Assembly (NCBI RefSeq): GCF_036226665.1 | Contig: NZ_CP109007.1 | Coordinates: 3,760,501-3,824,500, forward strand | DNA: 64,000 bases | DNA from: Streptomyces sp. NBC_00691 | GTDB lineage: Bacteria; Actinomycetota; Actinomycetes; Streptomycetales; Streptomycetaceae | Direction: 5' to 3' | Part shown: positions 32,936-42,532 of the stretch, in pieces | Layout: every line of letters begins with the position of its first letter | How positions within the stretch are numbered: the stretch's first letter is position 1 | Notes under the pieces: model-generated | Database searches by the model: none | What the model saw: the letters and a program-made list of their open reading frames with translations, nothing else | Told to the model about the DNA's origin: nothing | Position numbers and translations under genes: made by a program

Positions 32936-33919
32936 ATGAAGATCGCTTTCGTGGGGAAGGGCGGCAGCGGCAAGACCACGCTGTCCTCGCTCTTCATCCG
33001 CCACCTCGCAGCCAACGAAGCCCCGGTCGTAGCCGTCGACGCCGACATCAACCAGCACCTGGGCGCCGCGCTCGGCCTGCCCGACACGGACGCCGCCGCG
33101 CTGCCCGCGATGGGCGCGCATCTGCCGCTGATCAAGGAGTACCTGCGGGGCAGCAACCCCCGGATCGTCTCCGCCGACACGATGATCAAGACGACGCCGC
33201 CCGGGGAGGGCTCGCGGCTGCTGCGGGTCCACGAAGAGAACCCGGTCTACGAGGCCTGCGCGCGGACGGTGGCGCTCGACGACGGCGAGATCCGTCTGAT
33301 GGCGACCGGGCCCTTCACGGAGTCGGACCTCGGGGTGTCCTGCTACCACTCGAAGGTCGGCGCGGTGGAACTGTGCCTGAACCACCTGGTCGACGGCGCC
33401 GACGAGTACGTGGTGGTCGACATGACCGCCGGCTCGGACTCCTTCGCCTCCGGCCTCTTCACCCGCTTCGACATGACGTTCCTGATCGCCGAGCCGACCC
33501 GCAAGGGCGTCTCGGTCTACCGCCAGTACAAGGAGTACGCGCGGGACTTCGGCGTCGCGCTCAAGGTGGTCGGCAACAAGGTGCAGGGCCAGGACGACCT
33601 GGACTTCCTGCGCGCGGAGGTCGGCGACGACCTGCTCGTGACGGTGGGCCACTCGGACTGGGTCCGCGCGATGGAGAAAGGCCGGCCGCCCCGCTTCGAG
33701 CTCCTGGAGGCGGAGAACCGGATGTCGCTCCAGGCCCTCCAGGACGCGGCGGACGACTCGTACGCCGACCGCGACTGGGACCGCTACACGCGCCAGATGG
33801 TCCACTTCCACCTGCGCAACGCGGAGAGCTGGGGCAATGCCAAGACGGGCGCCGACCTGGCCGCCCAGATCGACCCCGACTTCGTCCTCGGCGAGCCGAT
33901 GACCGCGCGGCTCGGCTGA
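32936..33919 (+). CDS. CooC/MinD-family ATP-binding protein
   Basis: The 327-residue protein starts MKIAFVGKGGSGKTTLSS, a deviant Walker A with the signature lysine, followed by VVAVDADINQHLGAALGLPD and the Walker B-like VVVDMTAGSDSFASGLFTRF. CooC relatives insert metals or act as accessory ATPases; here the partner is unknown. The start is taken at ATG 32936; a GTG at 32930 is possible. TACCCT (32922-32927) precedes it by eight bases with no Shine-Dalgarno. It is divergent from the Fic-like gene, with 102 bases between them. The C-terminal 100 residues are not recognisable as a separate domain. Confidence 0.85.
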   Translation: MKIAFVGKGGSGKTTLSSLFIRHLAANEAPVVAVDADINQHLGAALGLPDTDAAALPAMGAHLPLIKEYLRGSNPRIVSADTMIKTTPPGEGSRLLRVHEENPVYEACARTVALDDGEIRLMATGPFTESDLGVSCYHSKVGAVELCLNHLVDGADEYVVVDMTAGSDSFASGLFTRFDMTFLIAEPTRKGVSVYRQYKEYARDFGVALKVVGNKVQGQDDLDFLRAEVGDDLLVTVGHSDWVRAMEKGRPPRFELLEAENRMSLQALQDAADDSYADRDWDRYTRQMVHFHLRNAESWGNAKTGADLAAQIDPDFVLGEPMTARLG

Positions 33920-34068
33920 CGACCGCGACGGAAGGCGGCGGCCGCCGACACCGGGGCCGACCGCCGGACGAGTCCGGCGTCAGCCGCGAGGCCCCGCCCC
34001 ACGCGAGCGGGACGGCACGAACGGACCGAGGGGCCGCACCGCGCGCCGGGGGGCACGGACGGACCCGA

Positions 34069-34098
34069 GGGGCCGGCCTGGCCGCGCAGGCCGGCCCC
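34069..34098. terminator. 12-bp hairpin between convergent ATPase and lipoprotein genes
   Basis: GGGGCCGGCCTG (34069-34080) and CAGGCCGGCCCC (34087-34098) are exact complements around GCCGCG. It lies 22 bases past the lipoprotein gene stop (minus) and 150 past the ATPase stop (plus). Confidence 0.8.
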
Positions 34099-34120
34099 GT
34101 TGTCGTACGTGCCGGGAGCC

Positions 34121-35446
34121 TCAGCGCCGTTCGGTCTGCTGGGCGGCGGTCGTCGCCCTGGCGCCCGCCGCCGCCGGGGCGGCCGGGGCCGTCGTCGGCT
34201 GAGGGGCGAGGAAGGCCTTCCAACCGTCCGACGGGGCCTCGCCGACCTTCAGGGTGCGCATCTTGGCGATGACGTCCGGGTCCTGGGCGTCGAGCCAGTC
34301 GGCGAGCTGCCGGAAGGACACGCACTTCACGTCCTTCTGGACGCAGACCGTGGCGATGGTCTCCTCGATGGCCCGCATGTACACGCCACCGTTCCAGGAC
34401 TCGAAGTGGTTGCCGATGACGAGCGGCGCGCGGTTGCCCCGGTACGAGCGCTCGAAGGCCTGCACCAGGCCGTCCCGCATCTGGTCGCCCCAGCGCTCGC
34501 GCTGGGACGGGTCGCCCTGGGTCGTGCCCGGCGACTGGTTGACCATGAAGTTGTAGTCCATGGACAGCGTCTGGAAGGCGCGACCCGGGACCGGCACGAG
34601 CTGGAGCGACAGGTCCCACAGGCCCAGGTCCTTCTTGGGCCAGATGTGGTCGTTGACGCCGCTCGTGTCGTAGCGGAAGCCCAGCTGCGCCGCCGCCTGG
34701 ACGAAGTTCGTCCGGCCTTCGAGGCAGGGGGTGCGGGCGCCGACGAGTTCCTTGTCGTAGTCGAACGGCAGCGGTTGCTCGGCGCGCAGCCCCGAGTTGG
34801 TCTTCCAGTTCTTGACGAAGGACTTGGCCTGCTTGATCTCGCTCTTCCACTCCTCGACGGACCAGGTGCCGACGCCGCCCTCGGCCCCGCAGAAGTGCCC
34901 GTTGAAGTGGGTGCCGATCTCGTTGCCCTCCTGCCACGCGCCGCGCAGTTCACGGACGGTGGCACGGATGCCCTCGGTGTCGTTGAAGCCGATGTCGGAG
35001 CGCCCGGCGCTGTGCTGCGGCGGGTCGTAGAGGTCCCGCTTCCCCTCGGGCAGCAGGTACACGCCGCTGAGGAAGTACGTCATGGTGGCGTCGTACTTCT
35101 TGCCCACCTTGCGGAAGTGGGAGAAGAGCTTCTGGCTGTCCTCGCCGGCGCCGTCCCACGAGAAGACGACGAACTGCGGCGGGGTCTCGCCCGGCTTGAG
35201 GCGCTGCCAGACGGGCTGGTGGGGCTGGGCGCCGGTGAACGCGGTGGAGCCGTCCCCGATCAGGCGGACCGCGTTCGGCGGGGCGGCGACCGGCCCCTTC
35301 TTGGCGCCCGCACCGCCCTGCACGCCCTTGGTGGCGGTGCCGTCGGAGCCCGAGCAGCCGGCGAGGCCACCGATCAGGGCGACGGCGAGGGCACCGGCGG
35401 CGAGCGCCTTCCTCTGGGCAGTGGTCCTTCTCCCGGCGGCTGTCAT
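34121..35446 (-). CDS. Polysaccharide deacetylase-like lipoprotein
   Basis: The 441-residue protein has a signal peptide ending in lipobox GLAGC (Cys about residue 31; TTAQRKALAAGALAVALIGG before it). The ATG at 35446 has GGAGAGG upstream. The body shows deacetylase-fold signs: an acidic start FVVFSWDGAGED, a metal-site-like THFNGHF and a later NHFESWNGG. It is larger than NodB-type enzymes, and the usual catalytic set is not complete, so activity is uncertain. The last 30 residues are Ala/Pro/Thr-rich. It should sit on the outer membrane face and act on wall or glycan material. Confidence 0.8.
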   Translation of the reverse strand: MTAAGRRTTAQRKALAAGALAVALIGGLAGCSGSDGTATKGVQGGAGAKKGPVAAPPNAVRLIGDGSTAFTGAQPHQPVWQRLKPGETPPQFVVFSWDGAGEDSQKLFSHFRKVGKKYDATMTYFLSGVYLLPEGKRDLYDPPQHSAGRSDIGFNDTEGIRATVRELRGAWQEGNEIGTHFNGHFCGAEGGVGTWSVEEWKSEIKQAKSFVKNWKTNSGLRAEQPLPFDYDKELVGARTPCLEGRTNFVQAAAQLGFRYDTSGVNDHIWPKKDLGLWDLSLQLVPVPGRAFQTLSMDYNFMVNQSPGTTQGDPSQRERWGDQMRDGLVQAFERSYRGNRAPLVIGNHFESWNGGVYMRAIEETIATVCVQKDVKCVSFRQLADWLDAQDPDVIAKMRTLKVGEAPSDGWKAFLAPQPTTAPAAPAAAGARATTAAQQTERR

Positions 35447-35538
35447 CCGCGCACCTCTCCTCGGTTCCGTACGAGCGGCGTCAACGTCGCACCGCGACAG
35501 CCGAAGTGATGAAACGACAAGCGGCAATCCGCTCGCCC

Positions 35539-35556
35539 TTCACCGGAACCGGTGAA
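35539..35556. promoter_or_regulatory. 18-bp dyad in the divergent lipoprotein/SulP spacer
   Basis: TTCACCGG-AA-CCGGTGAA stands in the 313-base spacer between the lipoprotein gene (minus, start 35446) and the SulP fusion (plus, start 35760). Downstream, at 35555-35625, the DNA is clearly AT-richer and probably holds promoters. The dyad could be a shared operator; nothing else is recognised in the spacer. Confidence 0.45.
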
Positions 35557-35759
35557 TCTTTGCACCGTTTGCCCCGAAAATAATGCCGGAGACTTTACTC
35601 TCCATTACGATCCATTTACCGAGCGTTGATCCTCGCCCTGGCCGGGATCCCGCCTTGCCGCCGCACTGCATCCCGCCGCTGCACGCCGTGACCCACGGCC
35701 GCGAGCCCCCACGTTCGTCACCCACGAACCGCGACCGCGCCGCCCCGGAGGAGACGGGA

Positions 35760-38114
35760 ATGACCCTCTGCACCCCTGACCGCACCACCAACAGGCCCCG
35801 CGTCCAGCGGCCCCACAGTCCGCCGGGGCCGCCACGCCGCTTCCGTGTCGCCGGCGCCGATCTCTCGGCGTCCGTCGCCGTCTTCCTGATCGCGCTGCCG
35901 CTCTCGCTCGGCATCGCGCTCGCCACCGGAGCCCCGCTCCAGTCCGGTCTGGTCGCCGCCGCCGTCGGCGGCCTGGTCGCCGGCCGGTTCGGCGGCTCCC
36001 CGCTCCAGGTCAGCGGCCCCGCCGCCGGCCTCACCGTGGTGACCGCCGAGCTCATCCAGCTGTACGGCTGGCGCACCACCTGCGCCATCACCGTGCTCGC
36101 CGGGCTCGCCCAACTCGGGCTGTCCGCACTCCGGGTGGCCCGTTCGGCGCTCGCCGTCTCGCCCGCGATCGTGCACGGCATGCTCGCCGGCATCGGCGTC
36201 ACCATCGCCCTGGCCCAGCTCCACATCGTCCTCGGCGCCACCCCGCAGAGCTCCGCCGTCGGCAACGTCCAGGGCCTGCCCGCCCAGTTGGCTCACATCC
36301 ATCCGGCGGCACTCGGCATCAGCGCCCTCACCGTGGCCGTGCTGCTGTGCTGGCCCCGGCTGCCCGGCCGGACCGGACAGCTCGTGCGCAAGGTCCCGGC
36401 CGCGCTCGTCGCGGTGATCGGGGCGACGGCGGTGGCGACGTTCGCCGGGCTCGCCGTCCCGCGCGTCGACCTGCCCTCCTGGAGCAGCCACGCCCTGCCC
36501 GGTCTGCCCGAGGGCCCGGTGCTCGGCATCGCCGCCGGGGTGCTGACGATCACTCTGGTCACCAGCGTGCAGTCGCTGCTGTCCGCCGTCGCGGTCGACA
36601 AGCTGGTCGCCGCCCGCCCGGACGGCGGCCGGGGTGTCCCGCGCTCCGCGCTCGACCGCGAACTCGCCGGTCAGGGCGCCGCCAACCTGATCTCCGGAGC
36701 ACTCGGCGGCCTGCCGGTCGCCGGCGTCGCGGTCCGCAGCGTCGCCAACGTCTCGGCGGGCGCGGTGAGCCGCGCCTCCACGATGCTCCACGGCCTGTGG
36801 ATCGTGCTCGCGGCCCTGCTGCTGGTGCCCGTGCTCGACCTGATCCCGCTGCCCGCGCTCGCCGCCCTGGTCATGGTGGTCGGCATCCAGATGGTCAGCA
36901 TCACCCACATCCGTACGGTCACCCGGCACCGCGAGGTCGTGGTCTACGCGGTGACGCTGTCCGGCGTCGTCCTCATCGGCATCCTGGAGGGCGTCGCCCT
37001 CGGCATCGGCGTGGCCATCGCGGTCGCCCTGCACCGGCTCGCCCGGACCCGGATCACCCGCGAGGAGCGGGACGGGCGCCACCTGCTGCACGTCCGGGGC
37101 CAGCTGACCTTCCTCGCCGTGCCCCGGCTGAGCCGCGCCCTGCACCAACTGCCGCACGGCTCCGACGTGGTGGTCGAGCTCGACGGCTCCTTCATGGACC
37201 ACGCCGCCTACGAGGCGCTCAGCGACTGGACCGCGGGGCACCTCGCCCACGGCGGGACGGTCGAGACGACCGGCCCCGCCGGGACGAGGATCGCCGATCC
37301 CACCCCCTCGGCCGCCGCCGCGCACACCTGCTGCCGGCCCTGGACGCCCTGGCACAACCACCAGTGCGGCGAGCAGCCGGACGAGCGGCCCGACGAGACC
37401 GTGGAGACCCCTCGTACGACCGGTCTGAAGCTGGCCAGCGGCATCGGCAAGTTCCAGCGGAACACGGCCCCGCTGGTCCGGGACGAGCTGGCGCGGCTCG
37501 CCCGGGAGGGCCAGACGCCGTCGCAGCTCTTCCTGACCTGCGCCGACTCCCGTCTCGTCACCAGCATGATCACGTCGAGCGGTCCCGGCGACCTCTTCAC
37601 CGTGCGGAACGTGGGGAACCTCGTCCCGCTCCCCGGCGAGGAGAGCGGGGACGACTCGGTGGCGGCGGCGATCGAGTACGCGGTGGACGTGCTGCGGGTC
37701 GAGTCGATCACCGTCTGCGGTCATTCCGGCTGCGGCGCGATGCAGGCCCTGCTCAACGCCGGGCCGGACGACCCGCCGACCCCCCTCCGCCGCTGGCTGC
37801 GCCACGGCCGGCCCAGCCTGGAGCGGATGGAGAGCCGGAGACACGCCTGGGCCCGGATCTCCGGGCGGCTTCCGGCGGACGCGGTCGAGCAGCTCTGCCT
37901 GACCAACGTGGTCCAGCAGCTGGAGCACCTGCGGGCGTACGAGCCGGTGGCGCGACGGCTCGCGGAGGGCACGCTCTCACTGCACGGGGTGTACTTCCAC
38001 GTGGGCGAGGCACAGGCGTACCTCCTCTCCGGGACGGACGAGGTGCACTCGTACGACGACGTCTTCACCCAGGTCATGCCGACGGAGCCGCTGGAGGCGG
38101 CGAGGGCGTCCTGA
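35760..38114 (+). CDS. SulP transporter fused to STAS domain and beta-carbonic anhydrase
   Basis: The 784-residue protein has a SulP anion transporter (about 30-430, 10-12 helices, with QVSGPAAGLTVVTAELI and QSLLSAVAVDKL), a STAS domain (about 438-510) and a beta-class carbonic anhydrase (about 570-770). Zinc ligands are visible as C594 and D596 in CADSR and H655 and C658 in CGHSGCG. A Cys/His-rich linker (HTCCRPWTPWHNHQCG) joins the halves. It probably imports bicarbonate and interconverts it with CO2 at the membrane. The ATG at 35760 has GGAGGAG upstream; it begins MTLCTPDRTTNRPR. Similar fusions are known in other bacteria. Confidence 0.92.
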   Translation: MTLCTPDRTTNRPRVQRPHSPPGPPRRFRVAGADLSASVAVFLIALPLSLGIALATGAPLQSGLVAAAVGGLVAGRFGGSPLQVSGPAAGLTVVTAELIQLYGWRTTCAITVLAGLAQLGLSALRVARSALAVSPAIVHGMLAGIGVTIALAQLHIVLGATPQSSAVGNVQGLPAQLAHIHPAALGISALTVAVLLCWPRLPGRTGQLVRKVPAALVAVIGATAVATFAGLAVPRVDLPSWSSHALPGLPEGPVLGIAAGVLTITLVTSVQSLLSAVAVDKLVAARPDGGRGVPRSALDRELAGQGAANLISGALGGLPVAGVAVRSVANVSAGAVSRASTMLHGLWIVLAALLLVPVLDLIPLPALAALVMVVGIQMVSITHIRTVTRHREVVVYAVTLSGVVLIGILEGVALGIGVAIAVALHRLARTRITREERDGRHLLHVRGQLTFLAVPRLSRALHQLPHGSDVVVELDGSFMDHAAYEALSDWTAGHLAHGGTVETTGPAGTRIADPTPSAAAAHTCCRPWTPWHNHQCGEQPDERPDETVETPRTTGLKLASGIGKFQRNTAPLVRDELARLAREGQTPSQLFLTCADSRLVTSMITSSGPGDLFTVRNVGNLVPLPGEESGDDSVAAAIEYAVDVLRVESITVCGHSGCGAMQALLNAGPDDPPTPLRRWLRHGRPSLERMESRRHAWARISGRLPADAVEQLCLTNVVQQLEHLRAYEPVARRLAEGTLSLHGVYFHVGEAQAYLLSGTDEVHSYDDVFTQVMPTEPLEAARAS

Positions 38115-38366
38115 CTCCCTACGGGGCGGACAGGGACGGCCCGTCCTGATCAGGGGAAGGGCAGCGCGCCCTGAACCTTCCGCTCCCGCCGTCCGTGAGA
38201 CTGTGTGGCCCCTTCTCCCACCGCTCGGGAGGAGGGGCCCCCGCACGCCGTACGCCTCACAGGTCTAAACCAATTGCCTGGATGCTCTTGTCACCCGGGC
38301 CTCCGACTGATGAGCTATGACGCGGGACACATACGCACAGAGGACGCCCTGGGAAAGGGAGATGTC

Positions 38367-40322
38367 GTGAGCAACGAAAGCCTGGCCAATCTGCTTCGGG
38401 AAGAGCGTCGATTTTCGCCGCCCGCCGAGCTGGCCGCGCACGCCAACGTGACGGCGGAGGCGTACGAGCAGGCCAAGGCGGACAGGCTGGGCTTCTGGGC
38501 CGAGCAGGCCAAGCGCCTGACCTGGGCCACCGAGCCGACCGAGACCCTCGACTGGTCGAACCCGCCGTTCGCCAAGTGGTTCGCGGACGGCGAGCTGAAC
38601 GTGGCGTACAACTGCGTCGACCGGCACGTCGAGGCCGGCCATGGCGACCGCGTCGCCATCCACTTCGAGGGCGAGCCGGGCGACAGCCGCGCGATCACCT
38701 ACGCCGAACTCAAGGACGAGGTCTCCAGGGCGGCCAACGCCCTGACCGAGCTGGGTGTCCGCAAGGGCGACCGCGTCGCCGTCTACCTGCCGATGATCCC
38801 CGAGGCGGCCGTCACGATGCTGGCCTGCGCCCGCGTCGGCGCCGCCCACTCGGTGGTCTTCGGCGGCTTCTCGGCCGACGCCGTGGCCTCCCGCATCCAG
38901 GACGCCGACGCCAAGCTGGTCGTCACCGCCGACGGCGGCTACCGCCGCGGCAAGCCGAGCGCCCTCAAGCCGGCCATCGACGAGGCCGTCGCCAAGTGCC
39001 CGCAGGTCGAGCACGTCCTCGTGGTCCGCCGAACGGGCCAGGAGACCGCGTTCACCGAGGGCCGCGACGTCTGGTGGGACGACATCGTCGCCCGCCAGTC
39101 CGCCGAGCACACCCCGGAGGCCTTCGAGGCGGAGCACCCGCTCTTCATCCTCTACACCTCCGGCACCACGGGGAAGCCGAAGGGCATCCTGCACACCTCC
39201 GGCGGCTACCTCACCCAGGCCGCCTACACCCACCACGCCGTCTTCGACCTCAAGCCGGAGACCGACGTCTACTGGTGCACCGCCGACATCGGCTGGGTCA
39301 CCGGGCACTCGTACATCGTCTACGGCCCGCTGGCCAACGGCGCGACGCAGGTCATGTACGAGGGCACCCCGGACACCCCGCACCAGGGACGGTTCTGGGA
39401 GATCGTGCAGAAGTACGGCGTCACGATCCTCTACACGGCGCCGACCGCGATCCGCACGTTCATGAAGTGGGGCGACGACATCCCCGCCAAGTTCGACCTG
39501 TCCAGCCTCCGGGTGCTGGGCTCGGTCGGCGAGCCGATCAACCCCGAGGCCTGGGTCTGGTACCGCGAGCACATCGGCGCGGGCAAGACCCCGATCGTGG
39601 ACACCTGGTGGCAGACCGAGACCGGCGCGATGATGATCTCGCCGCTGCCGGGCGTCACCGAGACCAAGCCGGGCTCCGCCCAGCGCCCGCTGCCGGGCAT
39701 CGCCGCGACCGTCGTCGACGACGAGGCCAACGAGGTGCCGAACGGCGGCGGTGGCTACCTGGTCCTCACCGAGCCGTGGCCGTCGATGCTCCGCACCATC
39801 TGGGGCGACGACCAGCGCTACATCGACACGTACTGGTCCCGCTTCGAGGGCAAGTACTTCGCCGGCGACGGGGCCAAGAAGGACGAGGACGGCGACATCT
39901 GGCTGCTCGGCCGGGTCGACGACGTCATGCTCGTCTCGGGCCACAACATCTCGACCACCGAGGTCGAGTCGGCCCTGGTCTCGCACCCGGCCGTCGCCGA
40001 GGCGGCCGTCGTCGGCGCCGCCGACGAGACCACCGGTCAGGCGATCGTCGCGTTCGTCATCCTGCGCGGAACGGCCAGCGAGGACGAGAACCTGGTGGCC
40101 GAGCTCCGCAACCACGTCGGCGCGACCCTCGGCCCGATCGCCAAGCCTAAGCGCGTCCTGCCGGTGGCGGAGCTGCCCAAGACCCGCTCGGGCAAGATCA
40201 TGCGCCGTCTGCTGCGCGACGTGGCGGAGAACCGCGAGCTGGGCGACGTCACGACGCTGACCGACTCCTCGGTCATGTCGCTCATCCAGACCCAGCTGCC
40301 GGCCGCGTCCAGCGAGGACTGA
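38367..40322 (+). CDS. acsA: Acetyl-coenzyme A synthetase
   Basis: The 651-residue AMP-forming synthetase activates acetate to acetyl-CoA. It has the P-loop-like LYTSGTTGKPKGILHT, the A-motif VDTWWQTETG, the hinge region WLLGRVDDVM and the catalytic lysine in LPKTRSGKIMRRLLRD, which is the usual site of inhibitory acetylation. Length is normal. The start is GTG (VSNESLANLLREERRF), with AAGGGAG six bases upstream. The preceding 250 bases hold no gene. It is followed by a strong terminator. Confidence 0.97.
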   Translation: MSNESLANLLREERRFSPPAELAAHANVTAEAYEQAKADRLGFWAEQAKRLTWATEPTETLDWSNPPFAKWFADGELNVAYNCVDRHVEAGHGDRVAIHFEGEPGDSRAITYAELKDEVSRAANALTELGVRKGDRVAVYLPMIPEAAVTMLACARVGAAHSVVFGGFSADAVASRIQDADAKLVVTADGGYRRGKPSALKPAIDEAVAKCPQVEHVLVVRRTGQETAFTEGRDVWWDDIVARQSAEHTPEAFEAEHPLFILYTSGTTGKPKGILHTSGGYLTQAAYTHHAVFDLKPETDVYWCTADIGWVTGHSYIVYGPLANGATQVMYEGTPDTPHQGRFWEIVQKYGVTILYTAPTAIRTFMKWGDDIPAKFDLSSLRVLGSVGEPINPEAWVWYREHIGAGKTPIVDTWWQTETGAMMISPLPGVTETKPGSAQRPLPGIAATVVDDEANEVPNGGGGYLVLTEPWPSMLRTIWGDDQRYIDTYWSRFEGKYFAGDGAKKDEDGDIWLLGRVDDVMLVSGHNISTTEVESALVSHPAVAEAAVVGAADETTGQAIVAFVILRGTASEDENLVAELRNHVGATLGPIAKPKRVLPVAELPKTRSGKIMRRLLRDVAENRELGDVTTLTDSSVMSLIQTQLPAASSED

Positions 40323-40359
40323 GCCCGGCCGTACGACGGGACACCCGCCCGTACGACAG

Positions 40360-40396
40360 GAGACGCCCGCCCCGAGCCAGTGGGGGCGGGCGTCTC
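40360..40396 (+). terminator. 14-bp hairpin after acsA
   Basis: GAGACGCCCGCCCC (40360-40373) pairs exactly with GGGGCGGGCGTCTC (40383-40396) around a nine-base loop, 38 bases past the acsA stop. The following stretch (40420-40520) is AT-richer, with short TAAGG repeats, and should contain the nhaA promoter. Confidence 0.85.
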
Positions 40397-40579
40397 GCTT
40401 GCCCTTCTCCGAAGGGACGAAAGCAGCAAATATCCCTAAAGTAAATCTCGCCGGACACACCCCCGCTCGTTAGGTAAGGTAAGGACCGCGTCAACGACGC
40501 GACAAGAAAACCTAGGTGCGCCGGGAAGTCTGGTCGGCATGTGCTCAGTCCTGCCCACCCGACCGGAGGTTTTCCCCAC

Positions 40580-41977
40580 GTGGCCGCGCCCGCACCCACC
40601 GACCGCAAGTTCCTCGGCCGTCTCCCCCTGCCCGAGCGCCAGCACCTCACCGACGCCCTGCGCACCGAGACCGTCGGCGGTGTCCTGCTCCTCCTCGCCG
40701 CCGTGGTCGCCCTCGTCTGGGCCAACACGCCGCTGAGCGCCAGCTACGAGACCGTCAGCGACTTCCACATAGGCCCCGCCGCCCTCGGCCTCGACCTGTC
40801 GATCCAGCACTGGGCCGCCGACGGCCTCCTCGCGATCTTCTTCTTCGTCGCCGGCATCGAGCTCAAGCGCGAACTCGTCGCGGGCGAACTCCGCGACCCC
40901 AAGGCCGCCGCCCTGCCCGTCATCGCCGCCCTCTGCGGCATGGCCGTGCCCGCCCTCGTCTACGCCCTGGTCAACACCCTCGGCAACGGCTCGATGGACG
41001 GCTGGGCCGTCCCCACCGCCACCGACATCGCCTTCGCGCTCGCCGTCCTCGCCGTGATCGGCACCTCGCTGCCCTCCGCGCTGCGCGCCTTCCTGCTCAC
41101 CCTCGCCGTCGTCGACGACCTCTTCGCGATCCTGATCATCGCGGTCTTCTTCACCAGCGACCTGAACTTCGCCGCGCTCGGGGGCGCCTTCGCCGGACTG
41201 TTCGTCTTCTGGCTGCTGCTCCGCAAGGAGGTCCGCGGCTGGTACGTGTACGTCCCGCTGGCCCTGGTCATCTGGGGGCTGATGTACAACAGCGGCGTCC
41301 ACGCCACCATCGCCGGTGTCGCCATGGGCCTGATGCTGCGCTGCACCACCCGGGAGGGCGAGAAGCACTCCCCCGGCGAGCGCATCGAACACCTCGTCCG
41401 CCCGATCTCGGCCGGCCTCGCCGTCCCGCTGTTCGCCCTCTTCTCGGCCGGCGTGAGCATCTCCGGCGGCGCGATCCACGACGTCTTCACCCAGCCCGTC
41501 ACCCTCGGCGTCGTCCTGGGCCTCGTCGTCGGCAAGGCGGTCGGCATCTTCGGCGGCACCTGGCTCGCCGCCCGCTTCACCCGTGCGGAGCTCAACCCCG
41601 ACCTGGCCTGGCCGGACGTCTTCGCCGTCGCGGCCCTCGCCGGCATCGGCTTCACCGTCTCGCTGCTCATCGGCGAGCTCGCCTTCGCCGGGGACGAGGT
41701 CCTGACCGACGAGGTGAAGGCCGCGGTCCTCATGGGCTCGCTCATCGCGGCCGTCCTCGCCTCCGTCCTGCTGAAGCTGCGGGTGCGGAAGTACCAGGCC
41801 CTGGTCTCCGACGAGGAGCGCGACGAGGACGAGGACGGCATCCCCGACATCTACGAGGAGGACAACCCGGACTACCACCTGCGGATGGCCGCGATCTACG
41901 AGAAGAAGGCCGCGGAACACCGTGAGCGCGCCCAACTGGCGGGGGCACCGCGCGACGGGGCCGACCGTCCGGCATGA
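40580..41977 (+). CDS. nhaA: Na+/H+ antiporter NhaA
   Basis: The 465-residue antiporter has about 12 helices. Motifs include FFFVAGIELKRELVAGELRD, PTATDIAFALAVLAVIG and the ion-binding Asp pair in LTLAVVDDLFAIL. It exports sodium in exchange for protons. The last 65 residues form an acidic cytoplasmic tail (SDEERDEDEDGIPDIYEED) not found in E. coli NhaA. The GTG start at 40580 has CGGAGG ten bases upstream. Confidence 0.95.
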   Translation: MAAPAPTDRKFLGRLPLPERQHLTDALRTETVGGVLLLLAAVVALVWANTPLSASYETVSDFHIGPAALGLDLSIQHWAADGLLAIFFFVAGIELKRELVAGELRDPKAAALPVIAALCGMAVPALVYALVNTLGNGSMDGWAVPTATDIAFALAVLAVIGTSLPSALRAFLLTLAVVDDLFAILIIAVFFTSDLNFAALGGAFAGLFVFWLLLRKEVRGWYVYVPLALVIWGLMYNSGVHATIAGVAMGLMLRCTTREGEKHSPGERIEHLVRPISAGLAVPLFALFSAGVSISGGAIHDVFTQPVTLGVVLGLVVGKAVGIFGGTWLAARFTRAELNPDLAWPDVFAVAALAGIGFTVSLLIGELAFAGDEVLTDEVKAAVLMGSLIAAVLASVLLKLRVRKYQALVSDEERDEDEDGIPDIYEEDNPDYHLRMAAIYEKKAAEHRERAQLAGAPRDGADRPA

Positions 41978-42034
41978 TCTGAGTCGGACCGCGTAGAAGA
42001 GAACTCGGACCGCAGAAGAGAAGAGGGAGCAGCG

Positions 42035-42532
42035 ATGAGCGACCCGTACGACGGCACCGAGCGCAGCCTCGGCCAGCTGGTCGCCTCGGCGACCGCCGAG
42101 ATGTCCGCACTCGTGCACGACGAGCTCGCCCTGGCGAAGGCCGAGATCAGGCAGGACGTCAAGCGGGGTGTGATCGGAAGCGCGGCCGGCATCACGGCCG
42201 CGGTCGTGCTGCTGTTCTCGCTGCCGATGCTGAGCTTCGCGCTCGCGTACGCCATCAACACCTGGACCGGCGGGCACAACGGCAACGGGGGCTGGAACCT
42301 CGTCTGGTGCTTCCTGCTCTCCTTCGCGGCGAACGTACTGCTCGCGGTGCTGCTCGGCGTGATCGCGTACGCCAAGTTCAAGAAGGTCAAGCCGCCGGAG
42401 AAGTCCATCGCCTCGGCCAAGCAGACGGCCGCGGTGATCTCCAGCGTCAAGCCGCACCCGCGCCCCGAGCCCGCCAAGGCACTGGACAAGGCGCTGGACA
42501 AGGCCCCCGTTGTGGCACGCTCGTCGGTATGA
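42035..42532 (+). CDS. Phage-holin-family-like membrane protein (DUF1469 type)
   Basis: The 165-residue protein starts with an amphipathic helix (LGQLVASATAEMSALVHDELALAKAE), followed by two membrane helices (about 48-72 and 88-115) and a Lys/Pro-rich tail. The N-terminal pattern is typical of the DUF1469 or putative Actinobacterial Holin-X families. It is probably not phage-derived: it lies in a conserved block next to an epoxide-hydrolase-like gene, as in Mycobacterium from memory. It overlaps the hydrolase start in an ATGA quartet. AGAGGGAGCAGCG precedes the ATG. Confidence 0.85.
   Translation: MSDPYDGTERSLGQLVASATAEMSALVHDELALAKAEIRQDVKRGVIGSAAGITAAVVLLFSLPMLSFALAYAINTWTGGHNGNGGWNLVWCFLLSFAANVLLAVLLGVIAYAKFKKVKPPEKSIASAKQTAAVISSVKPHPRPEPAKALDKALDKAPVVARSSV

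Noticed and set aside
34121..35446. Active NodB-type deacetylase
   Set aside because: Only part of the expected metal-binding and catalytic pattern is visible, so I call it deacetylase-like only.
42035..42532. Holin-family protein as a prophage remnant
   Set aside because: It lies in a conserved chromosomal block, coupled to a hydrolase gene, with no other phage genes; the family name is historical.
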